Made by a program: the position numbers and the translations under genes. A stretch of 42,495 bases of DNA, taken from contig NZ_JAGETV010000021.1 in the NCBI RefSeq assembly GCF_017571465.1, forward strand, positions 1-42,495. Reading direction: 5' to 3'. Shown here one piece after another: positions 7,569 to 15,354 of the stretch. Position 1 is the stretch's first letter; every line of letters starts with the position of its first letter. Below the pieces are notes generated by a model, which saw only the letters and a list, made by a program, of their open reading frames with translations, had not been told where the DNA came from and searched no databases. The DNA is from Thiomicrorhabdus marina (GTDB taxonomy: Bacteria > Pseudomonadota > Gammaproteobacteria > Thiomicrospirales > Thiomicrospiraceae).

Positions 7569-7655
7569 ATTCTTTTCCAAGTAAAAATGATTAGAGAAAT
7601 GATAATGCTTGTGCGCCATGATTGCTGCTAAAGAAGTTGAAGTAATCATGGCGTT

Positions 7656-7727
7656 TTAGGAAGCGCAGAACAAGTCCAAATGACTTCAGGCAAAGTAAAA
7701 TTTAGGCTAAGTAAAGCGTCTGTTTGC
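7656..7727 (+). repeat. Hairpin element family, truncated copy 1
   Basis: About 70 bp match the left half of the family (TTAG flank, CGCAGAACAAGTCC end, then the CAAAGTAAAATTTAGGC block and GCGTCTGTTTGC). Similarity stops at 7727, a few bases before the first TTCAC repeat; the other half is missing. Confidence 0.75.
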
Positions 7728-7733
7728 GGTAAT

Positions 7734-7766
7734 TTCACATTTTCTTCACGCCTACTTCACTATGAT
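7734..7766 (+). promoter_or_regulatory. Three phased TTCAC repeats joined to a -10 element
   Basis: TTCAC occurs at 7734-7738, 7745-7749 and 7756-7760, exactly 11 bp apart, directly followed by TATGAT (7761-7766). Direct repeats with one-turn spacing are the typical binding site of OmpR/PhoB-family regulators, and such a gene is the divergent neighbour. No separate good -35 hexamer is seen, as is usual at activator-dependent promoters. Repression or autoregulation is equally possible. Confidence 0.5.
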
Positions 7767-7772
7767 TGACTC

Positions 7773-7873
7773 ATGAGAGTATTCTCATAGCTCAAGCATC
7801 GTACCTTGAGCGTCCATTGTTCAAAAACCAATGATTGTATTTTGCGCCGCTCATAACCCGCGGCGCTTTTTTT
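7773..7873 (+). ncRNA. Candidate small regulatory RNA with intrinsic terminator
   Basis: Seven bases after a TATGAT -10, a structured segment of about 100 nt begins: hairpin ATGAGA-GTAT-TCTCAT (7773-7788), hairpin GCTCAAG/CTTGAGC (7790-7796, 7805-7811), small hairpin CATTG/CAATG (7815-7819, 7829-7833), then GCGCCGC/GCGGCGC (7844-7850, 7860-7866) followed by a run of seven or more T. No coding gene precedes the terminator on this strand. The sequence was not recognised as a known RNA family. It might instead be a leader or attenuator for the hybrid kinase. Confidence 0.55.
7844..7873 (+). terminator. Strong intrinsic terminator of the candidate sRNA
   Basis: A 7-bp all-GC stem with a 9-base loop is followed by a T run. 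It is plus-oriented and 115 bp ahead of the hybrid kinase gene. Confidence 0.85.
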
Positions 7874-7988
7874 ATCGATCACGACATCTTCGTAAACCTA
7901 TCCTAAAGTTGCGATAACACAAAAAGCTTTACAAGAATATCCGCTATGCTAAGCAGAGTTATTTCTTCTTGAAGCTCAGGCCGCTACT

Positions 7989-10253
7989 ATGTCGCTCCCA
8001 AATCTTGAAATTTTCCCGGAACCTTGTCTGATTACCGACTTAGACCACGCCATTGTCGGTATCAACAATAAGGCTGCTCGACTTATAGACGATAAAGCGA
8101 CGCCAAATGAAATACTTGGGCGAAGCTGGCAAGCACTGACCAACACCGACCTTGAGCAAATTGTCTTACGACTAAACGACGAATGTTCTAATTCAGAACC
8201 GAAACTGCAATGTAGCCTAAATGAACATCGGCAATTGGAAGTCGAACTTATCGCCAAAAAAATAGACATCGATGGCCAACCTTATCTTATTTACTCAATT
8301 CGCGATTTAAGTGCGCAGATTAAATTTGAAAACGCTTTAAAGGCACAGCAAACTTTACTCAGAACGGTAATCGACGAAAGTCCTGACGTCATTATTATGA
8401 AAGATTGGGATGGCAATTTTATCCTCTGCAACCGCACCGTTGCTCATCTCTATAATTCAACACCAAATGAAATGATCGGTCATGACGACGCTCACTTTAC
8501 CGGCAATGAAGAACAAAACCGCTTTTTCCGTGAAAACGTCCAGCAAATCATGCGCAATATGCAAACCGAAGTCGTTTACGAAGATTCCATGAATGCCGAA
8601 ACCGGTGAAATTCGACACTTTCAATCGATTAAAAAACCGTTAATGAACGAGTATGGCGAAAAGCAAATTTTAGTAATTGCGCATGACATTACCGACGTGG
8701 TTCGCGCTCGACAAAACATTGAAGAGAGTGAAAAGCGTCTCTCCTATGTTATGGATGCCACTTTAGAAGGGATTTGGGATTGGGATATTCGCACCGGCGA
8801 ACTGCGCCACAATGACCGTTGGTACAGTATTCTCGGCTTAAATGAAGGCGACAAAATCGCCACCGTCGATAATTTTATTGCGCATATTCATCCCGAATAC
8901 CGTGAAACAGTCATGCAGCTTGTTCAAGATTGTTTGCAAGGCAAACGGGAATACTATTATTCGGAACACCGTATGCTTAAAAACGATGGTGTTGCTACGT
9001 GGGTGCAAGATCGCGGTAAGGTCGTCGAGCGCGACGAAAACGGCGAACCTTTAAGAATGGTCGGTTCATTTACTGAAATTAATCGTCGTAAACGAGATGA
9101 ACAACATTTACAGGAGGCTAAGCGCCAAGCGGAAACCGCCAACCGTGCCAAGAGTGAATTTCTTGCCAATATGTCGCACGAAATTCGCACGCCCTTAAAT
9201 GGTATTCTCGGTTTAGTGGAACAGCTTCTCGACGACAAGCTAACAGACGAAAAGCGTCAGAAATTAAGCATGGTGCATAACAGCGGAGAATTGCTGCTAA
9301 ACATCCTCAATGATATTCTCGATTTTTCCAAGATCGAAGCCGGCAAGGTCGATTTGGAGCAGCACAACTTTTCAATCAACAAAATCATCGCCGATGCTAT
9401 CGGACTGATGCAAGCCCCCGCTCAAGCGAAAGGTCTAAATCTGTATGCTGAACTGGATTCGCAGATTAACTGGCTGCAAGGTGACTCACATAAAATCAAA
9501 CAGATTCTTATCAACCTAGTCGGCAATGCAATTAAATTCACCGAACAGGGCGAAATCAAAATTGAGCTGCAAAAACTCGGCGACCGTTACCGAATCTGGG
9601 TGAAAGATAGCGGTTGCGGCATCGCTCCGGATGAAATAGGCAAACTCTTCAATGCTTTCCAGCAACTCGATGCCTCGACCACAAGACGTTTTGGCGGAAC
9701 CGGCCTTGGACTCTCTATCAGCAAAAATTTATCCGAACTGATGCACGGCAATATGGGCGTTGAATCCACACTCAATCAAGGCTCTTCTTTCTGGTTGGAA
9801 TTGCCTTTAATTGCCGGACAAGCCGAAGTTGAACAAGACAAACCGAATAGCCAACCTAACCAATCTGTCTCGGAATTAGAAGGCATGAAAGTCCTTGTGG
9901 TAGAAGACAACCTAGTCAACCAAAAAGTCGCGGAGGCTTTCCTCAAAAAATTGGCAATGAAAGTTTCTCTGGCGGAAAACGGCGCCGAAGCGCTGCAAAA
10001 AATGAAGATTCAGAAGTTTGATTTAGTCTTTATGGACTGCCAAATGCCGGTCATGGACGGCTTTGTTGCCAGTGAAGCGATTCGTCAAGGCAAGGCCGGC
10101 GAGAACAATCGTCAAGTGCCGATAATCGCCCTCACGGCCAATGTGATGCAAGAAGACAAAAAACGTTGTCTTGCCGCAGGCATGAACGGATTTATCGGCA
10201 AGCCGATAAAATTGCAACAACTGACCGACGAAATTCATAAAGCCTTGAATTGA
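7989..10253 (+). CDS. Cytosolic hybrid sensor histidine kinase (PAS-PAS-PAS-HisKA-HATPase-REC)
   Basis: The 754-residue protein has no membrane segment. It carries a divergent PAS domain (about 8-110), a second PAS (120-238), a third of the PAS_3 type (250-368), HisKA with H397 in [13 protein letters not shown], HATPase with N509/N513 and DSGCG (540-544) and the [10 protein letters not shown] box (569-578), and a receiver domain (632-754) with D683. It should sense an internal signal, possibly redox or a small ligand, and phosphorylate its own receiver; an HPt partner would be needed for relay and none is nearby. The gene is monocistronic. A 5-bp stem at 10269-10282 is too weak to call a terminator. 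Confidence 0.9.
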   Translation: MSLPNLEIFPEPCLITDLDHAIVGINNKAARLIDDKATPNEILGRSWQALTNTDLEQIVLRLNDECSNSEPKLQCSLNEHRQLEVELIAKKIDIDGQPYLIYSIRDLSAQIKFENALKAQQTLLRTVIDESPDVIIMKDWDGNFILCNRTVAHLYNSTPNEMIGHDDAHFTGNEEQNRFFRENVQQIMRNMQTEVVYEDSMNAETGEIRHFQSIKKPLMNEYGEKQILVIAHDITDVVRARQNIEESEKRLSYVMDATLEGIWDWDIRTGELRHNDRWYSILGLNEGDKIATVDNFIAHIHPEYRETVMQLVQDCLQGKREYYYSEHRMLKNDGVATWVQDRGKVVERDENGEPLRMVGSFTEINRRKRDEQHLQEAKRQAETANRAKSEFLANMSHEIRTPLNGILGLVEQLLDDKLTDEKRQKLSMVHNSGELLLNILNDILDFSKIEAGKVDLEQHNFSINKIIADAIGLMQAPAQAKGLNLYAELDSQINWLQGDSHKIKQILINLVGNAIKFTEQGEIKIELQKLGDRYRIWVKDSGCGIAPDEIGKLFNAFQQLDASTTRRFGGTGLGLSISKNLSELMHGNMGVESTLNQGSSFWLELPLIAGQAEVEQDKPNSQPNQSVSELEGMKVLVVEDNLVNQKVAEAFLKKLAMKVSLAENGAEALQKMKIQKFDLVFMDCQMPVMDGFVASEAIRQGKAGENNRQVPIIALTANVMQEDKKRCLAAGMNGFIGKPIKLQQLTDEIHKALN

Positions 10254-10281
10254 GAGAAGCCCTAGAGAGCATACAGATGCT

Positions 10282-10318
10282 TTGCCCAAAAAATCGTACA
10301 GGGTTTATAATCAGCGCC
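10282..10318 (+). promoter_or_regulatory. uup promoter with GC-rich discriminator
   Basis: TTGCCC (10282-10287) and a perfect TATAAT (10306-10311) are 18 bp apart, followed by CAGCGCC. The start codon of uup is 33 bp past the -10. Confidence 0.6.
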
Positions 10319-10343
10319 AATATTACATTTTCAAGGATTTCTC

Positions 10344-12266
10344 ATGGCTCTGCTGTTTCTGCGCGACATTCAACTAAGCTTCGGCTCAGCGCCGCTACTC
10401 AATAAAATAAACCTGCAAATCGAAGCAAATGACCGCTTGTGTATCGTCGGTCGCAACGGTGAAGGCAAATCCACTTTATTGAAAGTAATCGAAGGCTTGA
10501 TCACAGCGGACGACGGCAGTCGAATCGTACAAGACGGCGTGCAAATCGCCAAACTGCAACAGGAAGTCCCGCACGACACTCATGGTTCGGTATTTCATAT
10601 CATCGCACAAGGCTTAGGCAATATTGCCCCGCTACTGGATCAATTCCATAAGCTGAGTGTCAAAATGCAAAATGACTATTCAGACGAAGTACTTGAACAT
10701 TTCACCCAAGTTCAGCAGGAAATTGAAGCCAAAAACGGCTGGGAATTAAATCAGCGCGTCGACACGGTTATTTCCAAACTTGGGCTACCCGCTGACATCG
10801 AATTCTCAACCCTTTCCGGCGGGATGAAACGTCGCGTATTATTAGCTAAAGCTCTGGTTCAAGAGCCGGACATTCTGCTTCTTGACGAGCCGACTAACCA
10901 CTTGGATATTCCGTCAATTCAGTGGATGGAAAACTTTATTGCAGGGATGCGTTGCGCACTGGTATTTATCACCCACGACCGTTCATTTCTTCAAGCCATC
11001 GCCAACCGTATCGTCGATTTAGATCGTGGTCGCCTGAGTAACTGGGAATGCGACTACCACACTTACTTACAACGGAAAGCAAATTGGCTAGAAGCCGAAG
11101 CCAAACAAAACGCCGAGTTCGATAAGAAGCTAGCACAAGAAGAAACCTGGATTCGTCAAGGCATTAAAGCGCGTCGTACCCGTAATGAAGGCCGTGTTCG
11201 TGCCTTGGAAAAACTGCGTTCCGAGCATAAGGCGCGCCGCAGCCAGCAAGGTAAAGCGAACCTCCAAACCAATAGTGCCGGCTATTCCGGTAAGCAGGTT
11301 ATCGAAATCAAAGATCTAACCTTTAACTTCGACAACAAGCCCATTGTCAACGGCCTAAACAGCGTGGTCATTCGCGGCGATAAAATCGGCATTATCGGCG
11401 AAAACGGCTGTGGTAAATCGACGCTACTCAACCTATTGCTCGGCAAGCTTGAACCGCAATCAGGTTCAATTAAACTGGGCACCAATCTAAAAATCGCTTA
11501 TTTTGACCAGCACCGTGCCCAGCTAAACGAGGAGCTTCCGGTAGTAGAAAGCGTTTTAGAAGAGAGTGATCACGTCGAAATCAACGGCCAGCGTAAACAC
11601 GTTATGGGTTATTTAGGCGACTTCCTATTCACCCCGGATCGTGCTCGCCAACCGGTTAAAGCGCTATCTGGCGGGGAACGCAACCGCCTACTGCTAGCGC
11701 GTGTTTTCGCTAAACCGTCTAACCTATTGATTCTTGATGAACCGACTAACGATCTTGATGTCGAAACTCTCGAACTGCTTGAAGAACTGCTAATGAATTA
11801 CGAAGGCACCGTACTGATTGTCAGCCACGACCGTGCTTTCTTGAATAATGTCTGTACCAGTTCATTAGTTTTCGACGCGCCGGGTGATGTTAATGAATAT
11901 GTCGGTGGCTATGACGATTGGTTGCGCCAACGTCCAGCACATTATCTAGAAGAAGCCAAAGCCGAGAAAAAATCTTCCGTTAAAGAAGAAACAAAAACTG
12001 AGACCGCGCCGGAAAAACAGGTCAATAAGCCGGTACAGAAGAAAAAGCTGACCTATAAAGACCAACGCGAATACGATTTGCTGCCGGAAAAACTGGAAAC
12101 ATTGGAAGCGGAAATCGAAGCCATTAGCGCAGTCATGGCCGAACCGGATTTCTATTCACAAGACCAAGCAACCGTGCAAGCGAAACTCGCCGAACTGCAA
12201 ACCAAAGAAGGCGAACTCGAAGCCGCTTTTGAACGTTGGGAAGAGTTAGAAGGAATGATTTCTTAA
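10344..12266 (+). CDS. uup: ABC-F family ATPase Uup
   Basis: The 640-residue soluble protein has two ABC cassettes and no membrane part. Cassette 1: Walker A GRNGEGKST (36-44), signature LSGGMKRRVLLAKAL, Walker B LLLDEPTNHLD. Cassette 2: GENGCGKST, LSGGERNRLLLARV, LILDEPTNDLD. A charged linker and a C-terminal coiled coil (about 565-640) are specific for Uup, which acts on ribosomes or branched DNA and affects precise transposon excision. The start ATG follows AAGGA. It is a single gene with its own promoter; the stem at 12350-12371 can end it. Confidence 0.93.
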   Translation: MALLFLRDIQLSFGSAPLLNKINLQIEANDRLCIVGRNGEGKSTLLKVIEGLITADDGSRIVQDGVQIAKLQQEVPHDTHGSVFHIIAQGLGNIAPLLDQFHKLSVKMQNDYSDEVLEHFTQVQQEIEAKNGWELNQRVDTVISKLGLPADIEFSTLSGGMKRRVLLAKALVQEPDILLLDEPTNHLDIPSIQWMENFIAGMRCALVFITHDRSFLQAIANRIVDLDRGRLSNWECDYHTYLQRKANWLEAEAKQNAEFDKKLAQEETWIRQGIKARRTRNEGRVRALEKLRSEHKARRSQQGKANLQTNSAGYSGKQVIEIKDLTFNFDNKPIVNGLNSVVIRGDKIGIIGENGCGKSTLLNLLLGKLEPQSGSIKLGTNLKIAYFDQHRAQLNEELPVVESVLEESDHVEINGQRKHVMGYLGDFLFTPDRARQPVKALSGGERNRLLLARVFAKPSNLLILDEPTNDLDVETLELLEELLMNYEGTVLIVSHDRAFLNNVCTSSLVFDAPGDVNEYVGGYDDWLRQRPAHYLEEAKAEKKSSVKEETKTETAPEKQVNKPVQKKKLTYKDQREYDLLPEKLETLEAEIEAISAVMAEPDFYSQDQATVQAKLAELQTKEGELEAAFERWEELEGMIS

Positions 12267-12340
12267 TTCAAAATCATACGAACTCTATTCGTTAAAATTT
12301 TACGCCTACCTCTATTGCGTAAATTTTCAACGACCCGATT

Positions 12341-12371
12341 AAAAACAAAAAAGCGGAGTCTCCTCCGCTTT
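12341..12371 (-). terminator. Terminator between convergent uup and the phosphate-carrier operon
   Basis: The 9-bp stem AAAGCGGAG/CTCCGCTTT (12350-12358, 12363-12371) has loop TCTC. The minus strand side has a long T-rich tail, the plus side only TTT, so it best serves the minus-strand operon and may also end uup. Confidence 0.75.
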
Positions 12372-12398
12372 CCAATACAACAAAACTTTTAAACTAAG

Positions 12399-12594
12399 GA
12401 TACACAGAATAAATCTCCATTGACTTCAAACGAAGAACTCGACGCCCGAAGGGGTAAGTCGAGACAGGGGCTTGGTAAAATTTGTCTAAGCGGTGCTGTC
12501 TGTTTTTGTCAGGTCTAGACATGACAGCAAACAGACGCCTTGCTTAGCCTAAATTTTACTTTGCCTGAAGTCATTTGGACTTGTTCTGTGTTTG
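12399..12594 (-). mobile_element. Complete hairpin (MITE-like) element, copy 2
   Basis: A 196-bp non-coding element is flanked by direct repeats CTAAG (12394-12398 and 12595-12599), a likely target duplication. The ends are inverted: CACAGAATAAATC at the left and, reversed, CACAGAACAAGTCC at the right, each followed by a TGACTTCA block. Internal arms also pair (GTAAAATTT/AAATTTTAC, GTCTGTTT/AAACAGAC), so the whole unit can fold into one long hairpin around TCTAGA. It has no ORF, so a transposase would have to be supplied in trans. The right flank coincides with the stop codon of the next gene. Confidence 0.75.
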
Positions 12595-12816
12595 CTAAGA
12601 TTTCTTTTGAGCTATTTCGTCTCGGCAGGTCTTAGTAAAGAGAATAATATTATTTAATAAAGAATCAAAATCACTCAGGTGAACATCCAGCTCATCAATT
12701 GCTTGGTGCTGTTCAACTTTCTCAACTTCGTTAAGTTTATTTTTGAGCACTGAAAGCTGTGCTTCTAACTCGCCAATCTGCGTCTGCAAGTTTTCTTTTT
12801 TTTGACTAATATCCAT
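12595..12816 (-). CDS. Small coiled-coil protein downstream of the Na+/phosphate carrier
   Basis: The 73-residue hydrophilic protein starts at the ATG reading MDISQKKENL, behind a good AAGGAAT site. It is nearly all predicted helix: heptad-like Leu/Ile spacing in residues 8-35 (QTQIGELEAQLSVLKNKL), then an acidic helix and a second helix with one Cys (C63). No family was recognised. It begins 11 bp after the carrier stop codon, so it is in the same transcript and may act with the carrier, as PhoU-like domains do in longer members of that family; this is inference. Its TAG stop is part of the CTAAG repeat flanking a hairpin element. Confidence 0.75.
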   Translation of the reverse strand: MDISQKKENLQTQIGELEAQLSVLKNKLNEVEKVEQHQAIDELDVHLSDFDSLLNNIILFTKTCRDEIAQKKS

Positions 12817-12827
12817 AAAGAGATTCC

Positions 12828-13997
12828 TTAAAAGACCCACTCACTAAACCCGATTAAGATCAGCGGGATGATGATAAACAATAATAACATATACGCAGCA
12901 ACATACAGCTTGTTGCGCTCAGCTAAACTAGCCAAGGTTACCGCAAGATTTAATGGAATTTCGCGCAGGAACGGCACACCATAAATGACGATTACACCAA
13001 TCAAATTATAGAAGAAATGCACTAACGCAATTTGCAGTGCGAAGATTGCATTATCACCGGAAACCGCCGTTGCAGCTAATAATGCGGTAATCGTCGTACC
13101 AATATTCGCGCCCAAGGTGAAAGGATACACCTGACGTAGGCTAAATACTCCGCTCCCTGCCAGCGGCACAATCAAACTCGTGGTCGTTGACGATGACTGC
13201 ACAAGAACGGTGATTCCTGTTCCCGAGGCAATACCTGAAACAGGACCGCGTCCGACCGCAGAATGCAGAATACGTTTAGCGCGCCCTACCATCACAAGTT
13301 TCAAAATCTTACCAATCGCAGTAATGACTACGAAAATCAACGTAATTCCAAGCAAAATCAACACGGAGCCAGATAAAACATCCGAGAATCCCCAAGAGTC
13401 GAACGTGTTTTGCAGAAATTTAACGGGAGGTTTGACGATCGGTTTTAAGAAATTAAACTCTTTTACCGACAAGGACTGTCCACCGAGCATCATATTGGCA
13501 AAGAAAGCGCCAATTTTTTCAAGAATACCGAACATGATTTCGAGCGGAAGGAAAATGACCACACTTAAAACGTTAAAAAAGTCGTGAACCGTCGCGGCCT
13601 GAAAAGCTCGCTTAAAATCTTCGCCTTTTTTAACGAAGCCCATCGAGACAATAGTATTGGTGATTGTCGTACCGATATTCGCGCCCATTACCATAGGAAT
13701 TGCAACTTCGACGGGCATACCGCCGGCAACAAGACCCACAATAATAGAGGTAACCGTACTGGAGGATTGAATCAGTGCAGTAGCGATAATACCGATAACT
13801 AGTGCCGTAATCGGATTACTTGCAAATTCAAATAATTCTTTGGCTTGTCCCCCTGCTGCTTCTTTGAAGCCACTGCCAATCATTCCAACGGCAATAAGCA
13901 ATAAATAAACGAGCAAAGCGATTGTCAGCCACTGTCGCCAATTCGCAGCGCTATTTAGCTCCTGCTCTTTTGGTGTTTCTAAAACGTTCTCGGTCAT
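12828..13997 (-). CDS. Na+/phosphate cotransporter, NptA/PNaS family
   Basis: The 389-residue inner-membrane protein has about eight to ten hydrophobic segments and the internal duplication typical of the family. Each half carries QSSST (77-81 and 267-271) and GANIGTT (105-111 and 296-302), which form the Na+ and phosphate sites in type II cotransporters. The C-terminal PhoU-like domain found in many bacterial members is absent; a separate small coiled-coil gene follows instead. The start ATG lies 25 bp from a 60-bp hairpin element, so the leader or promoter contains this insertion. Its role is phosphate uptake driven by sodium, or leak control. Confidence 0.9.
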   Translation of the reverse strand: MTENVLETPKEQELNSAANWRQWLTIALLVYLLLIAVGMIGSGFKEAAGGQAKELFEFASNPITALVIGIIATALIQSSSTVTSIIVGLVAGGMPVEVAIPMVMGANIGTTITNTIVSMGFVKKGEDFKRAFQAATVHDFFNVLSVVIFLPLEIMFGILEKIGAFFANMMLGGQSLSVKEFNFLKPIVKPPVKFLQNTFDSWGFSDVLSGSVLILLGITLIFVVITAIGKILKLVMVGRAKRILHSAVGRGPVSGIASGTGITVLVQSSSTTTSLIVPLAGSGVFSLRQVYPFTLGANIGTTITALLAATAVSGDNAIFALQIALVHFFYNLIGVIVIYGVPFLREIPLNLAVTLASLAERNKLYVAAYMLLLFIIIPLILIGFSEWVF

Positions 13998-14022
13998 CTT
14001 TAATGTCTCTGTATTTATTTAG

Positions 14023-14082
14023 GGAAACACAGAATAAGTCCCCATTGACCTCAGCGAGGAGTTTGGACTTGTTCTGAGTTTC
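14023..14082. mobile_element. Minimal 60-bp hairpin element, copy 3
   Basis: GGAAACACAGAATAAGTCC (14023-14041) is the near-perfect inverted partner of GGACTTGTTCTGAGTTTCC (14064-14082). Only the terminal repeats and a short centre are left, flanked by TTTAG and CTAGA. It looks like an internally deleted copy of the element at 12399-12594. Confidence 0.75.
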
Positions 14083-14254
14083 CTAGAGGTACTCTTTTTC
14101 AAAAGAAATCTAGCTATTTATCTGCATTAACGTGAAGACGAGCAAGATTTTAAAAAAGAGTCTAAAGATTAGCCGCACCCGCAAGGTGACAGTTTTTTTA
14201 AGAAGTATTGTAAAAAGATGAAAGAAATTTTAGGGGTTGTTAATAAGTAAAATT

Positions 14255-14310
14255 CGACAATCAAAGCGTTTTCTCGATATCCGCTTCATGCATTGAGCTC
14301 TTCGTTTGAG
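14255..14310 (+). repeat. Hairpin-module repeat, copy A
   Basis: CGACAATCAA (14255-14264), TCTCGA (14272-14277) and CTCTTCGTTTGAG (14298-14310) have the same spacing (7 and 20 bases) as in the copy at 39101-39156, while the intervening bases differ. The stem CTCGAT/ATTGAG can form between the blocks. Function unknown. Confidence 0.6.
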
Positions 14311-14368
14311 TTCAGTTTACAATACACATCCCGAAGAGCCTTAGTCATTGTTACTATTCGCACTGCAA

Positions 14369-14833
14369 TTATGACACCGGATTGAAACTAACGACAAAAT
14401 TCACTGACAGCTGTTCGTTGGCAACATCCACAATGACAGGCTCAATTGAGACGACCAATAACTGACCTCCTGCAACCTTTGCCGCCAATAGTTCTAAATT
14501 GACCACTTTGCTACTGCCCGACATTTGTAGAGTGGCCGGCACTTTAAGGCGTTGCATCGTTGGCATTTGCCATAGCTTAGCTAGATCAATCTTAGTTTTC
14601 AAAAGCGCTTGACTGGCGTCATAATCTTGTAAGCCAACAATGACATTCACATCACCCTGTTTAGAAATAGCACCGCTGATATTTTTTAAGGTTTCAGCCT
14701 TTACCGCCGATGTTTGAACGGCATTATAGCTAATCGCAGAATGTGCACTATCAATGATAAATCCCGAAGCGTTCGCCAAACCAGCCATACTGAACATCAA
14801 GGCACTCAATAAAATTTTAGCTAACATTGTCAT
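14369..14833 (-). CDS. YceI-like secreted protein, short form
   Basis: The 154-residue protein has a signal peptide (MTMLAKILLSALMFSMAGL, probable cleavage after ANA at about 22). The mature start FIIDSAHSAISY matches the opening of YceI-family lipocalin-like proteins, which bind long polyisoprenoids in the periplasm. Alternating hydrophobic strands continue to the end. It is shorter than the usual YceI of about 190 residues, so only a partial barrel may be present, and the match is weak after residue 40. The start was set at the ATG behind AGGAGAGG; an in-frame ATG two codons later is also possible. Appears monocistronic. Confidence 0.6.
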   Translation of the reverse strand: MTMLAKILLSALMFSMAGLANASGFIIDSAHSAISYNAVQTSAVKAETLKNISGAISKQGDVNVIVGLQDYDASQALLKTKIDLAKLWQMPTMQRLKVPATLQMSGSSKVVNLELLAAKVAGGQLLVVSIEPVIVDVANEQLSVNFVVSFNPVS

Positions 14834-15030
14834 TTTCCTCTCCTTCATCCAAACGGTAAAAATGCTTACCCAAAATACCATTTTTACGGATTACACAATC
14901 AATAACTTCGATTGATTTTTCAGCCTCTAAGAAAAAAATAATTAATGAAATAAAACGTGTTTAATTTTCAAATAACCATTTACTCATTCCTATAGATCTC
15001 CAAGTTAACATTACCCTTTTCTATAGACCC

Positions 15031-15058
15031 TTGAAAATATCCCTCGATTTGTTATGGT
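15031..15058 (+). promoter_or_regulatory. Candidate distal ectABC promoter
   Basis: TTGAAA and TATGGT are separated by 16 bp. It is the best sigma-70-like pair found upstream of ectA, but it lies about 300 bp away, so a nearer, less canonical promoter may be the one used under salt stress. Confidence 0.3.
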
Positions 15059-15210
15059 AAGCAGCAATTTTAAGCAACCCAAGACTTAAATTATCTTTTT
15101 TACTACTGCAATTACATTGCTGTCTTCTGCGTTTAGGCGCTGTTTTCTAGGCCGTGAAAACCGGTCAAGTCTAATCCCTAGGGCAAAACCCTCAGGATCA
15201 ATCGTAAGGC

Positions 15211-15238
15211 ATATGCATGCAGCTATTTCTGTGCATAT
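15211..15238. promoter_or_regulatory. Inverted repeat ATATGCA/TGCATAT upstream of ectA
   Basis: Perfect 7-bp arms lie 14 bp apart, about 120 bp before ectA. It could be an operator for an ectoine regulator, as MarR-type EctR binds dyads near ect promoters in other bacteria; no such regulator is encoded in the window. Confidence 0.25.
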
Positions 15239-15354
15239 TCATTTAGCACTTAGCCATGTCCAAAATGTGTCCTTAACGTCTTTTGTGTTTCTCAAATTCA
15301 TTTTTGTTTCAACGCGATTGGTCAAAGATTCATCTTTAACCGAAGTACCTCATT

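Larger units (their letters stand above)
7569..7988. other. Divergent intergenic region: element fragment, TTCAC repeats, candidate sRNA
   Basis: Between the minus-strand response regulator and the plus-strand hybrid kinase lie a fragment of the hairpin element family (7656-7727), three phased TTCAC repeats (7734-7760), a TATGAT -10 (7761-7766), a structured segment ending in a strong terminator (7773-7873), then about 115 bp of leader before the hybrid kinase. No protein-coding frame was found in it. Confidence 0.7.
12267..12594. other. Gene-free region: shared terminator and complete hairpin element
   Basis: Between the convergent uup and coiled-coil genes lie a terminator stem (12341-12371) and the one complete copy of the hairpin element (12399-12594) with flanking CTAAG repeats. 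Nothing else was seen. Confidence 0.7.
13998..14368. other. Gene-free region upstream of the Na+/phosphate carrier
   Basis: It holds a 60-bp palindromic element (14023-14082), a 9-bp inverted pair ACTCTTTTT / AAAAAGAGT (14091-14099, 14152-14160), a weak CACC/GGTG hairpin before a T run (about 14168-14188), and a repeat shared with 39101-39156 (14255-14310). No convincing gene. Confidence 0.6.
14834..15354. other. Gene-free 520-bp region between the YceI-like gene and ectA
   Basis: A possible promoter TTGAAA-N16-TATGGT (15031-15036, 15053-15058) points to ectA and would give a leader of about 290 nt. That leader contains a CCCTAGGG palindrome with AGGG/CCCT pairing near 15177-15192 and an inverted pair ATATGCA/TGCATAT (15211-15217, 15232-15238). 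A TTG-initiated frame at 15117-15374 lacks protein character and overlaps ectA. Confidence 0.5.

Noticed and set aside
14152-14188. CACC/GGTG stem before a T run as a plus-strand terminator
   Set aside because: The stem is only four pairs and no plus-strand gene or promoter precedes it.
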